Origin: Bubalus kerabau
Lineage: Eukaryota > Chordata > Mammalia > Artiodactyla > Bovidae
Assembly (NCBI RefSeq): GCF_029407905.1
Contig: NC_073637.1
Coordinates: 55,924,501 to 55,988,500 of the forward strand
Direction of reading: 5' to 3'
DNA: 64,000 nt
Below are positions 12,781 to 24,480 of this stretch, piece after piece (within the stretch, counting starts at the first letter, position 1; every line of letters starts with the position of its first letter). Position numbers and translations under genes: made by a program. The notes under the pieces are model-generated. The model saw only the letters and a list, made by a program, of their open reading frames with translations. It had not been told where the DNA came from and did not search any database.

Positions 12781-13046
12781 AGCTTCAGACTCATGCTGAA
12801 GCTGAAGCTCCAATACTTTGGCCACCTGATGGAAAGAGCCAACACATTGGAAAAGATCCTGATGCTGGGAAAGATTAAAGGCAGGAGGAGAAGGGGACAA
12901 CAGAGGATGAGATAGTTGGATGGCATCACTGACTCAATGGACTTGAATTTGAGCAAGCTCTGGGAATTAGTGAAGGACAGGGAAGCCTGGTGTGCTACAG
13001 TCTATGGGGCTGCAGTCGGACACGACTGATTGAACAGCAACAATGC
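12781..13046 (+). mobile_element. BovB 3'-end fragment, older type
   Basis: Starts at the LKLQYFGHL-type coding region and ends GATTGAACAGCAACAATG rather than in GAACT repeats. It is more diverged than most copies here. Confidence 0.9.
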
Positions 13047-13107
13047 ACTGAAAAAGGTTAAGACTCAACTTTCTTTAAGTAAAGGACACAGGAATTTATC
13101 TGCTCAG

Positions 13108-13328
13108 TGCTTCATATGCATGCTCAGTCATGTCCAATTCTTTGCGACCCCATGGACTATAGCCCCCCTTGCTTCCCTGTCCATGGGATTTTTCAGGCAA
13201 GAACACTGGAGTGGGTTACCATTTCCTCCTCCAGGTGATCTTCCCAACCCAGGGATTGAATGAGCGTCTGCTATATCTCCTCCATTGCAGGTGGATTCTT
13301 TAGCCATTGAGTCATCAGAGAAGCCTAC
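13108..13328 (-). mobile_element. Bov-tA SINE with target-site duplication
   Basis: CTGCTCAG at 13100-13107 and 13329-13336 flanks the copy. The longer form TATCTGCTCAGTG / TACCTGCTCAGAG matches with two differences. Confidence 0.9.
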
Positions 13329-13632
13329 CTGCTCAGAGAAGACTGCAAAAAATGCTGAAATTTCAGGCAGAGACACAAAGTTGGTTAGTCCTAAAATCTC
13401 TACAATGGTCAATTGGTTTTCTGCCTGATGGTATGAAATATTCTCAAATATTCCCAAATATTCTCTTAAGAAGCTGAGGTTCTTTTTTCTCAAGGGCTAT
13501 TTTAAACTTCCTGGCTTCCTGACTCCTAGATGGCAGCTATCATTCTGCCTGTATGTCAGGCATATATAACTAGTATATAAACCATCTCAACAATGAAAAC
13601 ATTTGAAAATCTGATTTAAAAAATGGGTCAGA

Positions 13633-14957
13633 AACCATAGTTTTCATTACAATCACAAAGAAGAGCAATGCCAAAGAATTGTTCAAACCGTGGCACAGTT
13701 GCACTGATTTCACTTGTTAGCAAAGTATGCTCAAAATCCTTCAAGCTAGACTTCAATAGTATGTGATCCAAGAACTTCCAGACGTACAAGCTGGATTTAG
13801 AAAAGGCAGAGGAACCAGAAATCAAATTGCCAATATCCATTGAATCATGGAAAAAGCTAGAGAATTCCAGAAAAACAGCTACTTCTGCTTCATTGACTAC
13901 ACTAAAGCCTTTGCCTGCGTATGTCAAAACAAAATTGTGGGAAATTCTTAGAGATGGTAATACCAGACCACACTACCTGCCTCCTGCGAAACCTGTATGT
14001 AGATCAAGAAGCAACAGTTACAACCAGACATGGAACAACGGACTTTTTCCAAATTGGGAAAGGAGTATGTCAAGGCTGTATTTTGTCACCCCGCTTGTTT
14101 AACTTATATGCAGAGTACATCATGCGAAATGATGGGACGGATGAAGCACAAGCTGAAATCAAGATTGCAGGGAGAAATAAATAATCTCATATGTGCAGAT
14201 GACATCACCATTATGACAGGAAGCGAAGAGGAATTAAAGAGCCTCTTGATGAAGATGAAGGAGGAGAGTGAAAAAGCTGGCTTAAGACTCAACATTCAAA
14301 AAATGAAGATCATGGCATACGGTCCTATCGCTTCATGGCAAATAGATGCGGAAACAATGGAAACAGTACAGAATTTATTTTCTTTGGCTCCAAAATCACT
14401 GTGGACAGTGACTGAAACCATGAAATTAAAAGATGCTTGCTCCTTGGAAGAAGAGCAAATACAAGCCTAGACACTGTATTGAAAAGCAGAGACATTACTT
14501 TGCCTACAAAGGTCTTTATAAAGCTATAGTTTTTCCAGTAGTCATGTACAGATGGGAGAGCTGGACAATAAAAAAGGCAGAGTCCAGAAGAACTGATGCC
14601 TTCAAACTGTGGTGCTAGAGAAGACTCTTGAGAGTCCCTTGGACTGCAAGGAGATCAAACCTGTCAACCCTAAAGGAAATCAACCCTGAATATTCATTGG
14701 AAGGACTGATGCTGAAACTGAAGCTCCAATACTTGGGCCTCCTGATGTGAAGACTCATTGGAAAAGACCTTGATGCTGGGAAGTACTGAAGGCAGGAGGA
14801 AAAGGGGATAAGATGGTTGGATGACATCACTGAGTCAATGGACATGAGTTTGAACAAATTCTGGGAGATGGTGAAGGACAGGGAAGCCTGGTGTGCTGCA
14901 GTCCATGGGGTCACAAAGAGTCAACATGACTGAGCAGCTAGACAGCAACAACAGAAA
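13633..14957 (+). mobile_element. BovB 3' half, old and frame-broken
   Basis: About 1.3 kb colinear with the copy at 50.15-51.44 kb, covering RT domain 1 to the 3' end. Frameshifts split the RT into several short frames; QGCILSP-type residues and a mutated catalytic motif (CADD for YADD, near 14196) are still visible. It ends in a CAGCAACAACAGA tail. Clearly inactive and one of the oldest BovB copies here. Confidence 0.93.
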
Positions 14958-15542
14958 CTTTAAGAGATACTTTATTCAAGCATATATACTGATGGCAAAT
15001 AAGCATATCCACAAAATATGTTATCAGTAAAATACAAATTAAAGCAGCAATGAGACCTGCCAGGATTAGAATAACTACATGTATTAGAATCCAAAATCTG
15101 GAACACTGGAAACACCAGTGCTGGTGGGGATGTGAAGCATCAAGAACTCTCATTCATTGCTGGTGAAAATACAAAATAATACAGCCACTTTGGGAGATAC
15201 TTTGTTTCTTCCAAAATTAAACATACTGTTACCATATAATCCCACAGTCATGCTCCTTAGTATTAACTGGAAGGAATTGAAAACTTATATTCACACAAGA
15301 ACCTGCACAGAAATGTTTATGTTATCTCTATTCATAAATGCCAAAACTTGGAAGTAACCAAAATGTCCTTCAGTCAGTAAATAGATAAATAAACTGTGGT
15401 ACATCTAGACAAAGGAATAATATTGTGTGCTAATACCAAGTGGGCTATCAAGCCATGAAAAGACATGGAGGAACTTAAACTGAATATTTATTAAGTGAAA
15501 GAGGCCAATCTGAAAAGGCTACATACTGTATGATTCCAACCA

Positions 15543-15965
15543 CAGTCATACTTTGGTAACTGAAGGAGTTTGGTTGCAGGACACCCATCAGAAGCCAAAT
15601 ATCTACAGATGTTCAAATCCCTTTTTTGGGGTGAGTGAGAAAGCTAAGGGTTAAGGTACCATGTCTTCACAGAGAAGTAAACGGGAAAATGTTCAAGGGC
15701 ACTCTTTGCATCTGGTGAAGATGTGTCATGAGCTTTGTTGTTGCCAAACTCACTCTTTTTACAAAAAAGATTAAAGGCCAGAGAGTCCCTTAATAAAACA
15801 GTGTAGTATTTACATATAAACTCTGTGTATCTTCCCATATACTTTAAATAGTCTCTAGTTTGCTTTTAATACCTAATATACTGCACATGCAATGTAAATC
15901 ATTGTAAATATAAGCTTTTTGTAAATAGTTGTAAATGCTCTCTATGGTATTATAATGGTAGATAT
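15543..15965 (+). mobile_element. Tigger/MER2-like DNA transposon inside L1
   Basis: Non-autonomous TcMar-Tigger type. It starts CAGTCATACTTTGG, and carries the MER2-like block CCATATACTTTAAATAGTCT and CAATGTAAATCATTGTAAAT. It is interrupted at 15624-15785. A related copy without that insert lies at 27435-28006. Confidence 0.72.
15624..15785 (-). other. 162-bp unidentified insert in the MER2-like element
   Basis: It is flanked by TCCCTT at 15618-15623 and 15786-15791 and is absent from the related element at 27.4 kb. On the minus strand it has no stop until 15644, as part of a 64-codon frame starting at 15838, and ends in a run of A (T4 at 15624-15627). This could be a small retrocopy of an unknown transcript, or internal sequence of a longer Tigger relative. 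No protein family was recognised. Confidence 0.45.
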
Positions 15966-16236
15966 ATGTCATTATAAATTTGTCTAAACCCATAGAACGT
16001 ACATCACTGTGAGTGAACAGTAATGTGAACTGTGGACTTTGAGCAATTATGATATGTCAGTGTTAGTTCATCAGATGTAACAGATGCACTGCTGTGATGG
16101 GAGTAATGGATAATGGGGAAAGCTATTTACATGTGGGACCAAGGGCTATACAGTAAATCCCTGTCCATTCATCTCAATTTTGCTGTGGATGTACAATTGC
16201 TCTAAAAAATAATATCTTTAATAAAACAGATGTTTT

Positions 16237-17230
16237 TACAAATTATATTTTTCAGTGTTCTGAATCTTCAGTTCACCTCAATCACCAATACACACAGCCA
16301 TGCCATACAATCACCATGGCTCAGTGCTATATCGCTGAAATTATACTCCCACATTCTATCCTTCAGTCTTACCTATTTTTTTCCAAAGTGCAGATATGTC
16401 TGACCTTATTATGTGAGGCTATCTAAGAAAGATACTTGAAGTATTTTTGAAGATGGGTTTATGTCGACAGAATGATACATTGAAATTCATATTGTAGAAT
16501 GTTTCTGTTAATTACTTGGATCAGTTGGCATTTAAGATTTTTAAAACATGAATTTCTCTGATATAAAAATAACAACACATAGGCAAGTACTGTTTATAAT
16601 TTTAAAAAGAACTATAAACATTTCCTGTTTTTTATTCATATAGCTTTTTCATAAAAATGCACATCTTAGGTAATATGGTATTCCAAGTTTTGCATTTATT
16701 ACCCTGCACATTTTAACAAATACATATTTTAAGATAAAACATATCTTTCTTATTTCCTCATAAAGAAGAGATAGTTTATTTGAATTGCTTTCATAGATAT
16801 TCTTTAAGCTTCACTGGAGATATATGATTTCCTTCTTGCTGAATTCTGAGTCTCCTTTCATTCGGCAATTATTTGAGATCAGAACATGAGTAAAATTGAA
16901 TTATTTGAGACCTTTATTCCTTCTCAAAACTGAAGAAAAAATTCTGATCTTAAGAAAGATAGTATATTTTATTTACGGTCTGTGGAACTCATAGTCTCTA
17001 GTGTCCCATCTAGGTCTTGGCTTTCTGTAATGCCATGATCTTTTGACTCGTACTGCAACTTTCAACCTAACTGATTTCATTTTTGCTTATGGTGCTTGCA
17101 GCTAAATTAACGAAGTTTCTAATTTAAAGTGGATGTCAGGCATTTTTCCTTGAGTTACCATCTGTGCCAGGCAAATATAGGAGGTAAAATGTGAGCCTTT
17201 GAGGGAGGAATGAACTATTTAGTAACAATA
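16237..17230. other. Unannotated stretch
   Basis: AT-rich single-copy-looking sequence without recognisable repeat or gene. Confidence 0.5.
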
Positions 17231-17239
17231 CCTCTCTAT

Positions 17240-17354
17240 TGGTAGAGGTAGGAAATGGCAACCCACTGCAGTATTCTTGCCTTGAGAATCCTATGGACAG
17301 AGCGGTCCATGGGGTCGCGAAGAGTTGGACATGACTGAGCAACTAACACACAAG
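17240..17354 (+). mobile_element. 5'-truncated Bov SINE with target-site duplication
   Basis: Only the body is present, with no tRNA head. CCTCTCTAT is duplicated at 17231-17239 and 17355-17363, so truncation occurred at insertion rather than later. Confidence 0.93.
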
Positions 17355-17575
17355 CCTCTCTATAGTTGGCCTTTCTTAACTTTGTTACACTATAACTAAA
17401 AACCTTCATTTAAGTGCTAAAACAAATAAATTAAATGCATGTATTACTCTATATGTGTTTTTTCTCTTTTCACCTAAATGTACTTATATAAGATATTGAC
17501 ATCATTTTTATACCATTTAAATTTAAACAGAGTAAGAAACATTTTTTTGAAAATGGAAATATATCACATTCTTCT

Positions 17576-17958
17576 ATATGTCTCAAAAATCCTAACCCTC
17601 AACACTTGTATATATGAACTTAGTTCAAACTAGGGTCTTTTCAGGTGGTCAGATTAAGAACAGGTCATTAGAGAGGGTTGTTTGATTGGGGTCATTTGGA
17701 CACAGAGATAGACATGGGCAGAGGGAAGCTGATGTGAAGATACATTAAGAACACCATGTACAAACCAAAGAATGCCTGAGGCTTCCAGAAACTAGGAGAG
17801 AGGCATAGATCCTCCCTCACAGCCCTCACAAGGAACCAGCCCTGATGATACCTTGATTTCAGACTTCTAACCTCCAGAAATGTGAAGCAATTAATTTCTA
17901 TTGTTTAAACCACCCAGTTTATGGAACTTTATTAAGAAACAGCCCCAGGGTACTAATA
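17576..17958 (+). mobile_element. MaLR (MLT1-like) LTR
   Basis: Carries the MLT1 phrases CTAGGAGAGAGGCATAGATC, TCCCTCACAGCCCTCACA, TTCTATTGTTTAAACCACCC and the AGGGTACTAATA end. The left part is decayed. Confidence 0.82.
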
Positions 17959-18012
17959 TGTAGATATGGGTTAATGCTAAATATATTTCCTATTAATGGA
18001 ATTTAGATATAG

Positions 18013-18325
18013 CCAGTCAGTCCATTCTGAAGGAGATCAGCCGTGGGATTTCTTTGGAAGGAATGATGCTAAAGCTGAAACTCCAGTACTTTGGCCACCT
18101 CATGCGAAGAGTTGACTCATTGGAAAAGACTCTGATGCTGGGAGGGATTGGGGGCAGGAGGAGAAGGGGACGACAGAGGATGAGATGGCCGGATGGCATC
18201 ACTGATTCGATGGATGTGAGTCTGAATGAACTCCGGGAGTTGGTGAGGGACAGGGAGGCCTGGCATGCTGCGATTCATGGGGTCGCAAAGAGTCGGACAC
18301 GACCGAGCGGCTGATCTGATCTGAG
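18013..18325 (+). mobile_element. BovB 3'-end fragment, GATCT-tail subtype
   Basis: Carries an uninterrupted frame at 18054-18314, ending KSRTRPSG with the stop that BovB normally uses. The tail is CTGATCTGATCTGA instead of GAACT repeats, so it belongs with the copies at 50.15 kb and 60.78 kb. It looks young. Confidence 0.93.
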
Positions 18326-19266
18326 ACAGAAGAAATTATATTTAAACTTTCCCTAATATTTTACTTCTTCAAGGTAAATATTTTTAGCTTCTATTTGCCA
18401 GTCTAGAAACTGAGGTTCCAAAAAAATGTAAATTTGTCAAAAAAAACTTACCTAGTATTAAGGGGCAAAGATAATGGTGTCTTCACATGGTGTAATTTAA
18501 AATACTTTCTTCTCAGCTGCTGAATCATTCCTGACTCTTTCCACTTCTATGAAAGCCATCATTTGACCAGTTACTGTATAAGAGGGCATTTCAAAATATG
18601 TTTGGCACAAATTTTAAAACAATCTATAAAAGAGCTTTTGAAATCCTAAAATTGAGATTTATTACCTGATTTTTCCCACCCCACACCAAATGGTAGCTTT
18701 CTTTGTATTCAGACGATTCATTCAACACAGTTATTGATTTACAAGTGCTTTGGAAACATTCCCTAATTGATCTTTCCTAATTAATGTAGGATATAGCTAT
18801 GAAATAACTTGATATATATGGTATATTAGCATGAGCTTTACTGTCTCTCAATAAGTTATATTCTTTTCTGTTGGGTCTTTAGACCAGCTTAGGGATTCAT
18901 CTTTTTTTGTTCAATCTATTATTTATATTCCCTTTATATTTTATGTTTCCTGTTTAGTAGTAGCAGGCATTTTAGTACTCACTGTACACTTTTCAAATGG
19001 AACACATTTGTTACATGTATTATTATAATATTTGTAAATATATTGTTTTACAATGCTATTATCTTCTAAAACATGATTTAGGAAAAAAAGAAATCTTATC
19101 CTAAAAAGTCAGAAATTCTTGTTGGGCTAAGGATATTCTATAACTCTTCAGTATATACTGCAGTGTACACTGCCCCCTTGAGCCAAGATCATCTAAATTT
19201 AATACCAAGCAAAAGTTGCTTTTTAATATAAAATGATCCATTTTCCATTGATTCAAGGTATGTTTG
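18326..19266. other. Unannotated AT-rich stretch
   Basis: No repeat family or gene recognised. Confidence 0.5.
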
Positions 19267-19726
19267 GTTTTCCCTGGTAGCTCAGCTGGTAAAGAATCTG
19301 TTTGCAATGCAAGAGACCCTGGTTCAATCTGTGGGTTGGGAAGGTCCCCTGGAGAATGGATAGGCTACCCACTCCAGTATTCTTGGGCTTCCCTGTGGTT
19401 CAGACTGTAAAGAATCCACCTGCAATGTGGGAGACCTGGGTTCAATCCCTGGGTTGGGAAAATCCCCTGGAGGAGGGCATGGCAACCCACCCCAGTATTC
19501 TATAAGGGAAGCTAATGGCTCAGAGGTAAAGAATCCGCCGGCCATGCAGGACATGCAAGAGATGCTGGTTGAATCCCTTGGTCTGGAAGATCCTTTGGAG
19601 AAGGAAATGGCAACCCACTCCAATATTCTTGCTCAGAAAATCCCATGGACAGAAGAGCCTGGTGGGCTACAATCCATAGGGTTGCAAAGAGTCAGACACA
19701 ACTGAGCAACTAAACACAGGAATTTG
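19267..19726 (+). mobile_element. Bov-tA SINE with three tandem heads
   Basis: Three tRNA-like heads follow each other (start about 19269, 19387 and 19503), each with a GTAAAGAATC block and a TTCAATC/TTGAATC B-box-like block. Only the last continues into the full body, ending ACAACTGAGCAACTAAAC. A TGTTTG repeat at 19261-19266 and 19727-19732 may be the duplication. Confidence 0.88.
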
Positions 19727-19732
19727 TGTTTG

Positions 19733-20352
19733 CCATAGCATTCCAGGAGCTACTTGCCAATTAATAAAATGGATTTTATGGTACACTATGTAAATGAATT
19801 TTTTAAATGGTGTTATAATTATTTAAGCTATTTGTTCTGTTTGAATCTGAGGAATCTTGCATACCAAAATTGCTTTAGAAATGTTAAATTGTCTTCCTAA
19901 TGTACTGAAGAGTACTATTTAAAACTCAGAAACACTTAAAGTGCTGTAAATTGCACAATTAACTAAGAGCAATGACATGAAAAATATATTAAATGTATTA
20001 TGATAATGTTTATGTGGGGTAAAGTTAAATGGATTTCTTGTAATGGAATTTAGACCAAAAGCTAGAGAAAAGAGAATGTTTTCTTGAGTGTGATATTAAT
20101 GTAGATAGAAAATATTTACCTTTGTACATATTTGAGTACAGAGGAAACCAAAAAAGTATTGAAGGAAAGTCTTCTTAGAACAGTTAAATATAGAATATTA
20201 AAGGAATTTGTACTCTATATAATGTTCTTTTTCAAATATTAAGTAATTTCACATGTCTATAAAATTAATTTAACAATATTTGTATATATACAATAGGAAA
20301 TATTGGAATTCAGTTAAAATTAGTAAGATTAAAATATTAGTAAAATCAGCAA
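19733..20352. other. Unannotated AT-rich stretch
   Basis: Nothing recognised. Confidence 0.5.
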
Positions 20353-20561
20353 TAAGAGAAAGTGAAGTCGCTGAGTCATGTCCGACTCTTTGCGACCCCA
20401 TGGACTGTAGCCTACCAGGCTCCTCTGTCCATGGGATTTTCCAGGCAATAGTATTGGAGTGGATTGCCATTTCCTTCTCCAGGGGATCTTCCCAACCCAG
20501 GGATTGAACCCAGGTCTCCCGCATTATAGACAGACGCTTTACCGTCTGAGCCACCAAGGAA
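20353..20561 (-). mobile_element. Bov-tA SINE
   Basis: Full-length minus-strand copy: AAAGTGAAGTCGCTGAGTCA at the left (3') side and the tRNA-like head with TTTACCGTCTGAGCCACCAA at the right. Little diverged. Confidence 0.94.
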
Positions 20562-21222
20562 ATTAGGAAAGTCCATTATTGTTTATTTGATCTGTTATCT
20601 AGTTTCAAGTTTGTCTGTTTATTTTTTTCAGTATAATCATCTTGTTAAGTCAACTTGTAGAGTACTTGGAACATATGATGCATTTTAAATTAATATGTCC
20701 TCTGGTGCTCAGGGACCATGTTTGTCTCTTTTGGAGACAACACGCAGAGAACATTTTTCTGAATTCTTGATTTCACTAATTTAAAAGTTGGATTTAATGA
20801 TTTTCTTTTTACATCTTAGCACTCCTATCACATATCAGTTGTGAAACACATTCTCTCCTACATACCAAAACCATCACTCAGCACTCTATCAACATTTTTC
20901 CTTAGTACTCCCCAATTGCATTCAGGAACTAGCCCTATCAGACCCCTCAAATATCAAAGAAGCTCTATACAGATATTCTGTTATTGTTTCCTCAGTTTAC
21001 TTTCAACGGTATTTAAATATTATTTCTTATGCTTTACTGCAAAACACTGAGCATAAACCCACATGATATTTAAATAAATCTTGCTTTAGCCTGTCCTACC
21101 CTCAAGATAATACTTATCCCTCTAAAATATGCCATGATAATGAGGAATGGGCTATTTCCACAAAATACTGGGGAATATGTCACTGGGTTTCAGTTTCTTT
21201 GAACATTGGTATATTATACAAA
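20562..21222. other. Unannotated stretch
   Basis: No recognisable repeat. Short open frames in 20841-21050 look fortuitous. Confidence 0.45.
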
Positions 21223-21482
21223 GGGACTTCCCAGGTAGCTCAGTGGTAAAGAATCCACTTGTCAATATAAGCTTCCCAGGTGGCACCAGTGGTAAAGTAC
21301 CCACCTGCCACTGCAAGAGACATTAGAGCTGTGGGTTCAATCCCTGGTGGTAAGATCCCATGGAGAAGGTAACGGCATTCCACTCTAGTATTCTTGCCTG
21401 GAGAATCCCCATGGACAGAGGAGCCTGAAGGGCTACAGTCCATAGGTTAGCACAGAGTTGTACATGACTGAAGTGATATAGC
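21223..21482 (+). mobile_element. Bov-tA SINE with an extra partial head
   Basis: A 46-bp partial head (GGGACTTCCCAGGTAGCTCA...) is followed by a second, complete head and body. It ends near GTACATGACTGAAGTGATAT. Confidence 0.87.
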
Positions 21483-21665
21483 ATACACACCAGTATAGGA
21501 GATGCAGGAGATGTGGGTTTGATCCCTGGGTCAGAAAATTCCCCTGGAGAAGGAAATGACCACCTACTCCATTATTCTTGCCTGAATAATCCCATGGGCA
21601 AGGAGTCTGGTGGGCTACAGTCCATACTCTCACAGAGTCAGACGTGACTTAGTACACAGGCATAG
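21483..21665 (+). mobile_element. Second Bov-tA SINE, head-truncated, in tandem
   Basis: Begins within the head (GGAGATGCAGGAGATGTGGG) and runs to AGTCAGACGTGACTTAGTAC. It lies in the same orientation directly after the preceding copy. Confidence 0.87.
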
Positions 21666-21749
21666 TGCACAGAGATCAGGAAAAAAATTGTCTCAATGTG
21701 TACATTATTTATTATCAATTATGAACAAAAGGCTATTCAACAAGAAAAA

Positions 21750-22215
21750 GACAGTCACAATGTACCATTTAGCCATCCACCATGGTCTTGAGAGGTTTAA
21801 TATAGAAACCCAGACCACATAAATATTGAACTTTGACCTCTGCAGCAATCGACCCAAGAATCTAAACCTTCACCTCTGCAGCAATCATTTCAAAATGGCC
21901 AGTTGTGGGTCAATAACTGCCAGCTTCACTGCCTCCAACTTAGGGCTGATAAGAGAAAGCAAAATATGCACCTTTAACCAGTAGCATAGGATGTCCTACT
22001 TGTAGTTAGTCCACTTCCAGTTTTGCCATGCCAGCGATCTGCAATTATGGTATATCTGAGGACTTCCCTTTTTCCACCATAAGGCTCTTACATTTTCCTG
22101 CTTGCTTTTGAGTCTCTGCCATTTGCAAGTGATGCTGACTCCCTTTCTGTTGCAAGCTCTGAATAAATATTTTTTGTTTATTCTCATTTGAGTGGTCTTT
22201 GTTTATTTTCACAGT
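21750..22215 (+). mobile_element. 5' LTR of an old class I endogenous retrovirus
   Basis: It has LTR features: CTTTTGAGTCTCTGCCATTT, the polyadenylation signal AATAAA in GAATAAATATTTTT (22163-22168), then a T-rich end and a CA end at about 22214. The block after it (TTTTCCTGGAGGTTTTTG) is where a primer-binding site would lie, but it is too decayed to name the tRNA. The left border is not exact. Supported by the pol remnants downstream in the same orientation. Confidence 0.6.
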
Positions 22216-23060
22216 TTTCCTGGAGGTTTTTGTAAGGTGTGTTCAACACTGCTTGTCACCATGGACCTCAGCCTTGTGGTAAGTCAGCCCCAGATCTGAA
22301 CTCTGCCCTCTTTACATTGAGTTCTTTGGCTATTAATTTTCAGTTTGGCAGGAAATTCCTCTAAATTCCTTTTTACTATATTTTATTACTATTTTGTGCT
22401 GTGATGTTTAAGTGTTGTTTCTCCTAAAAGGAGCATCACAGGGTAGAACACAGACATAGCACTTTTAAACCTATTGTTGGAGCCACCTCCTAGAACAGTG
22501 AATTTGCAATTCTCACTGGACCCATCTATTTAGATGGGACATCAAGAAAACCAGATGAGATTCTCCTTCTCTCTTGATTATTTTTTCTGTGCTGAGAACT
22601 TGGCAGTGATCCAGAGAATGATCAAAGTTTTCCACCTGTTTGAGGAGCGCACCTTTGGGGCCTACATTTAAAGGTGATCACCTTCAAGTTGGACATGAAG
22701 TCCATAGGAATTACATTTCTTCCCACTATTGCCAGTTTCCTGGAGTTACCTAAATTGAAATCCTCTCTTCCAGGAAAAATGCCTGCTTCTCATATGTGCT
22801 GTCATTATAGTCCTAATCACACACCTATCTTTCTAAAATAGCATGATTTCAGCAATTATGATTTGGATCTTCAATAGTAAGTAGGGAGAACATTTGAATC
22901 AAACAAAGTTGTTATGCATCCTTAGGTTGCCTCTCTGTGTTAAGCTCTCCCTCTACCCCTTTATGTTTCTAATCTCTCTTCTATTATATCTCTGTTGGTC
23001 CTCTGCCCCCGCTCCTTTTTTTCATGTGCAGACTTCCTAGGCTTTTCCAACAATTATCTT
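22216..23060 (+). pseudogene. Probable retroviral leader/gag remnant
   Basis: Sits between the LTR and the pol remnants. No gag motif could be read. Subtracting later insertions leaves about 1.6 kb between LTR and protease, about right for leader plus gag. Assignment is by position only. Confidence 0.35.
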
Positions 23061-23524
23061 ACCACTGTAGATAGACAGGTAGGTAGGTAGGTAGATAGAT
23101 AGATTAGATAGATAGATTTATTATAGGAATTGGTTCAGAAAACTCATTGGTATAATTCATTTCAAGTCTGAAGGCCTGAGAACAAGAGGGGCCAAAGTGT
23201 AATCTTAATCTGAGATGAAAGGCCAGTAGTATTTCAGTTCAAGTCCAAAGATCAGAGAACTACAAGCACTGATTTCAGAGTGCAGGGCAAAATGGATATC
23301 CAGACTGAGGCAGAGTAAATTTGCCTTCCTTTATTTTTTTGTTCCATGTGGGCTTTTATACTGGATGATGCCCACTTACACTGGTGAGGGGGCATCATCT
23401 AATCTACTAACTCAATTGCTAATCTCTTTTTCAAACACCTTTATAGACACCACCAGAAATAATGTTTTATCAGCTATCTGGGGATTATTCAGCCCAGTCA
23501 AGTTTACACATAAAATTAACTATC
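23061..23524 (-). mobile_element. Old interspersed repeat with a GATA-rich end, family not named
   Basis: Recognisable as a widespread mammalian repeat (blocks AATTGGTTCAGAAAACTCAT and TTTACACATAAAATTAACTA) that often ends in a (GATA)n-type run, here 23068-23107 with GGTA and GATA units. Orientation is inferred from the simple-repeat end being 3'. I do not trust a family name from memory. Confidence 0.5.
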
Positions 23525-23528
23525 AGAT

Positions 23529-23966
23529 CAGTTCAGTTCAGTCACTCAGTCGTGTCTGACTCTTTGCAAGACCATGAGGCCTCCCTGTCCATCACCAACT
23601 CCCAGAGTTCACCCAAACTCATGTCCATTGAGTCAGTGATGCCATCCAACCATCTCATCCTCCATCATCCCCTTCTCCTCCTGCCCCCAATCTTTCCCAG
23701 CATCAGGGTCTTTTCAAATGAGTCAGCTCTTCGCATCAGGTGGTCAAAGTATTGGAGTTTCAGCTTCAACATCAGTCCTTCCAATGAACACCCAGGACTG
23801 ATCTCCTTTAGGATGGACTGATTGGATCTCCTTGCAGTCCAGGAGACTCTGAAGAGTCTTCTCCAACACCAAAGTTCAAAAGCATCAATTCTTCTGTGCT
23901 CAGCGTTCTTTGTAGTCCAACTCTCACATCCATACATGACTACTGGAAAAACCATAGCTTTGACTG
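23529..23966 (-). mobile_element. BovB 3'-end fragment
   Basis: 5'-truncated minus-strand copy with CAGTTCAGTTCAGTC tail at left. A clean frame remains at 23665-23955 on the minus strand (FELWCWRRL, LKLQYFDHLMRRADSFEKTL). Its 5' break coincides with the next SINE. Confidence 0.93.
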
Positions 23967-24187
23967 CTGCCGCTGCTGCTAAGCTGCTTCAGTCGTGTCC
24001 AACTCTGTGCGACCCCATAGACGGCAGCCCATCAGGCTCCCCCGTCTCTGGGATTCTCAAGGCAAGAACACTGGAGTGGGCTGCCATTTCCTTCTCCAAG
24101 GCATGAAAGTGAAAAGTGAAAGTGAAGTCGCTCAGTCTTGTCTGACTCTTTGCGACCCCATGTACTGCAGCCTACCAGGCTCCTCCA
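23967..24187 (-). mobile_element. Bov-A2 SINE abutting BovB
   Basis: Dimeric Bov-A2 in which the second unit is cut short. TGACTG at 23961-23966 and 24188-24193 may be a 6-bp duplication. Confidence 0.88.
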
Positions 24188-24352
24188 TGACTGGATGGAT
24201 CTATATCAAGTTCTACACATATTGGTCAGAACCTCAGTTGCTAAATCCTGAAAGGCAGAAGTTGATTGGATTGCCTTGAAAAGGAACCTATAGGATCCCT
24301 TTTTTACAATAAACCTGATCATGGGGCAGGGGGAAAGAGGAAAAATAGAGCA

Positions 24353-24473
24353 GAGTCCCCTGGTTGCCTAGTGGTTAGGACTTGGTGCATTCACTGCCAC
24401 AGCCTGGGTTCAATCCCTGATTGGGGAGCTGAGATCCTGCAAGCTAGGTAGCATGCCCCTCCCCCAAGAAAAG
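24353..24473 (+). mobile_element. CHR-type tRNA SINE with target-site duplication
   Basis: GTCCCCTGGTTGCCTAGTGG, GGGTTCAATCCCTGATTGGG and a degenerate GCATGCCCCTCCCCCAAG tail. TAGAGCA is repeated at 24346-24352 and 24474-24480. Confidence 0.85.
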
Positions 24474-24480
24474 TAGAGCA

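Larger units (their letters stand above)
14958..16236 (+). mobile_element. Old mammalian L1 (L1M) 3' end, split by a Tigger-like element
   Basis: The last part of ORF2 is seen at 14958-15542 (TACAGCCACTTTGGGAGATA, ACTGTGGTACATC, GGCTACATACTGTATGATTC) and the 3' UTR at about 15966-16236 (CTCAATTTTGCTGTGGATGT). The break coincides with the MER2-like element. Diverged, no open frame. Confidence 0.82.
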
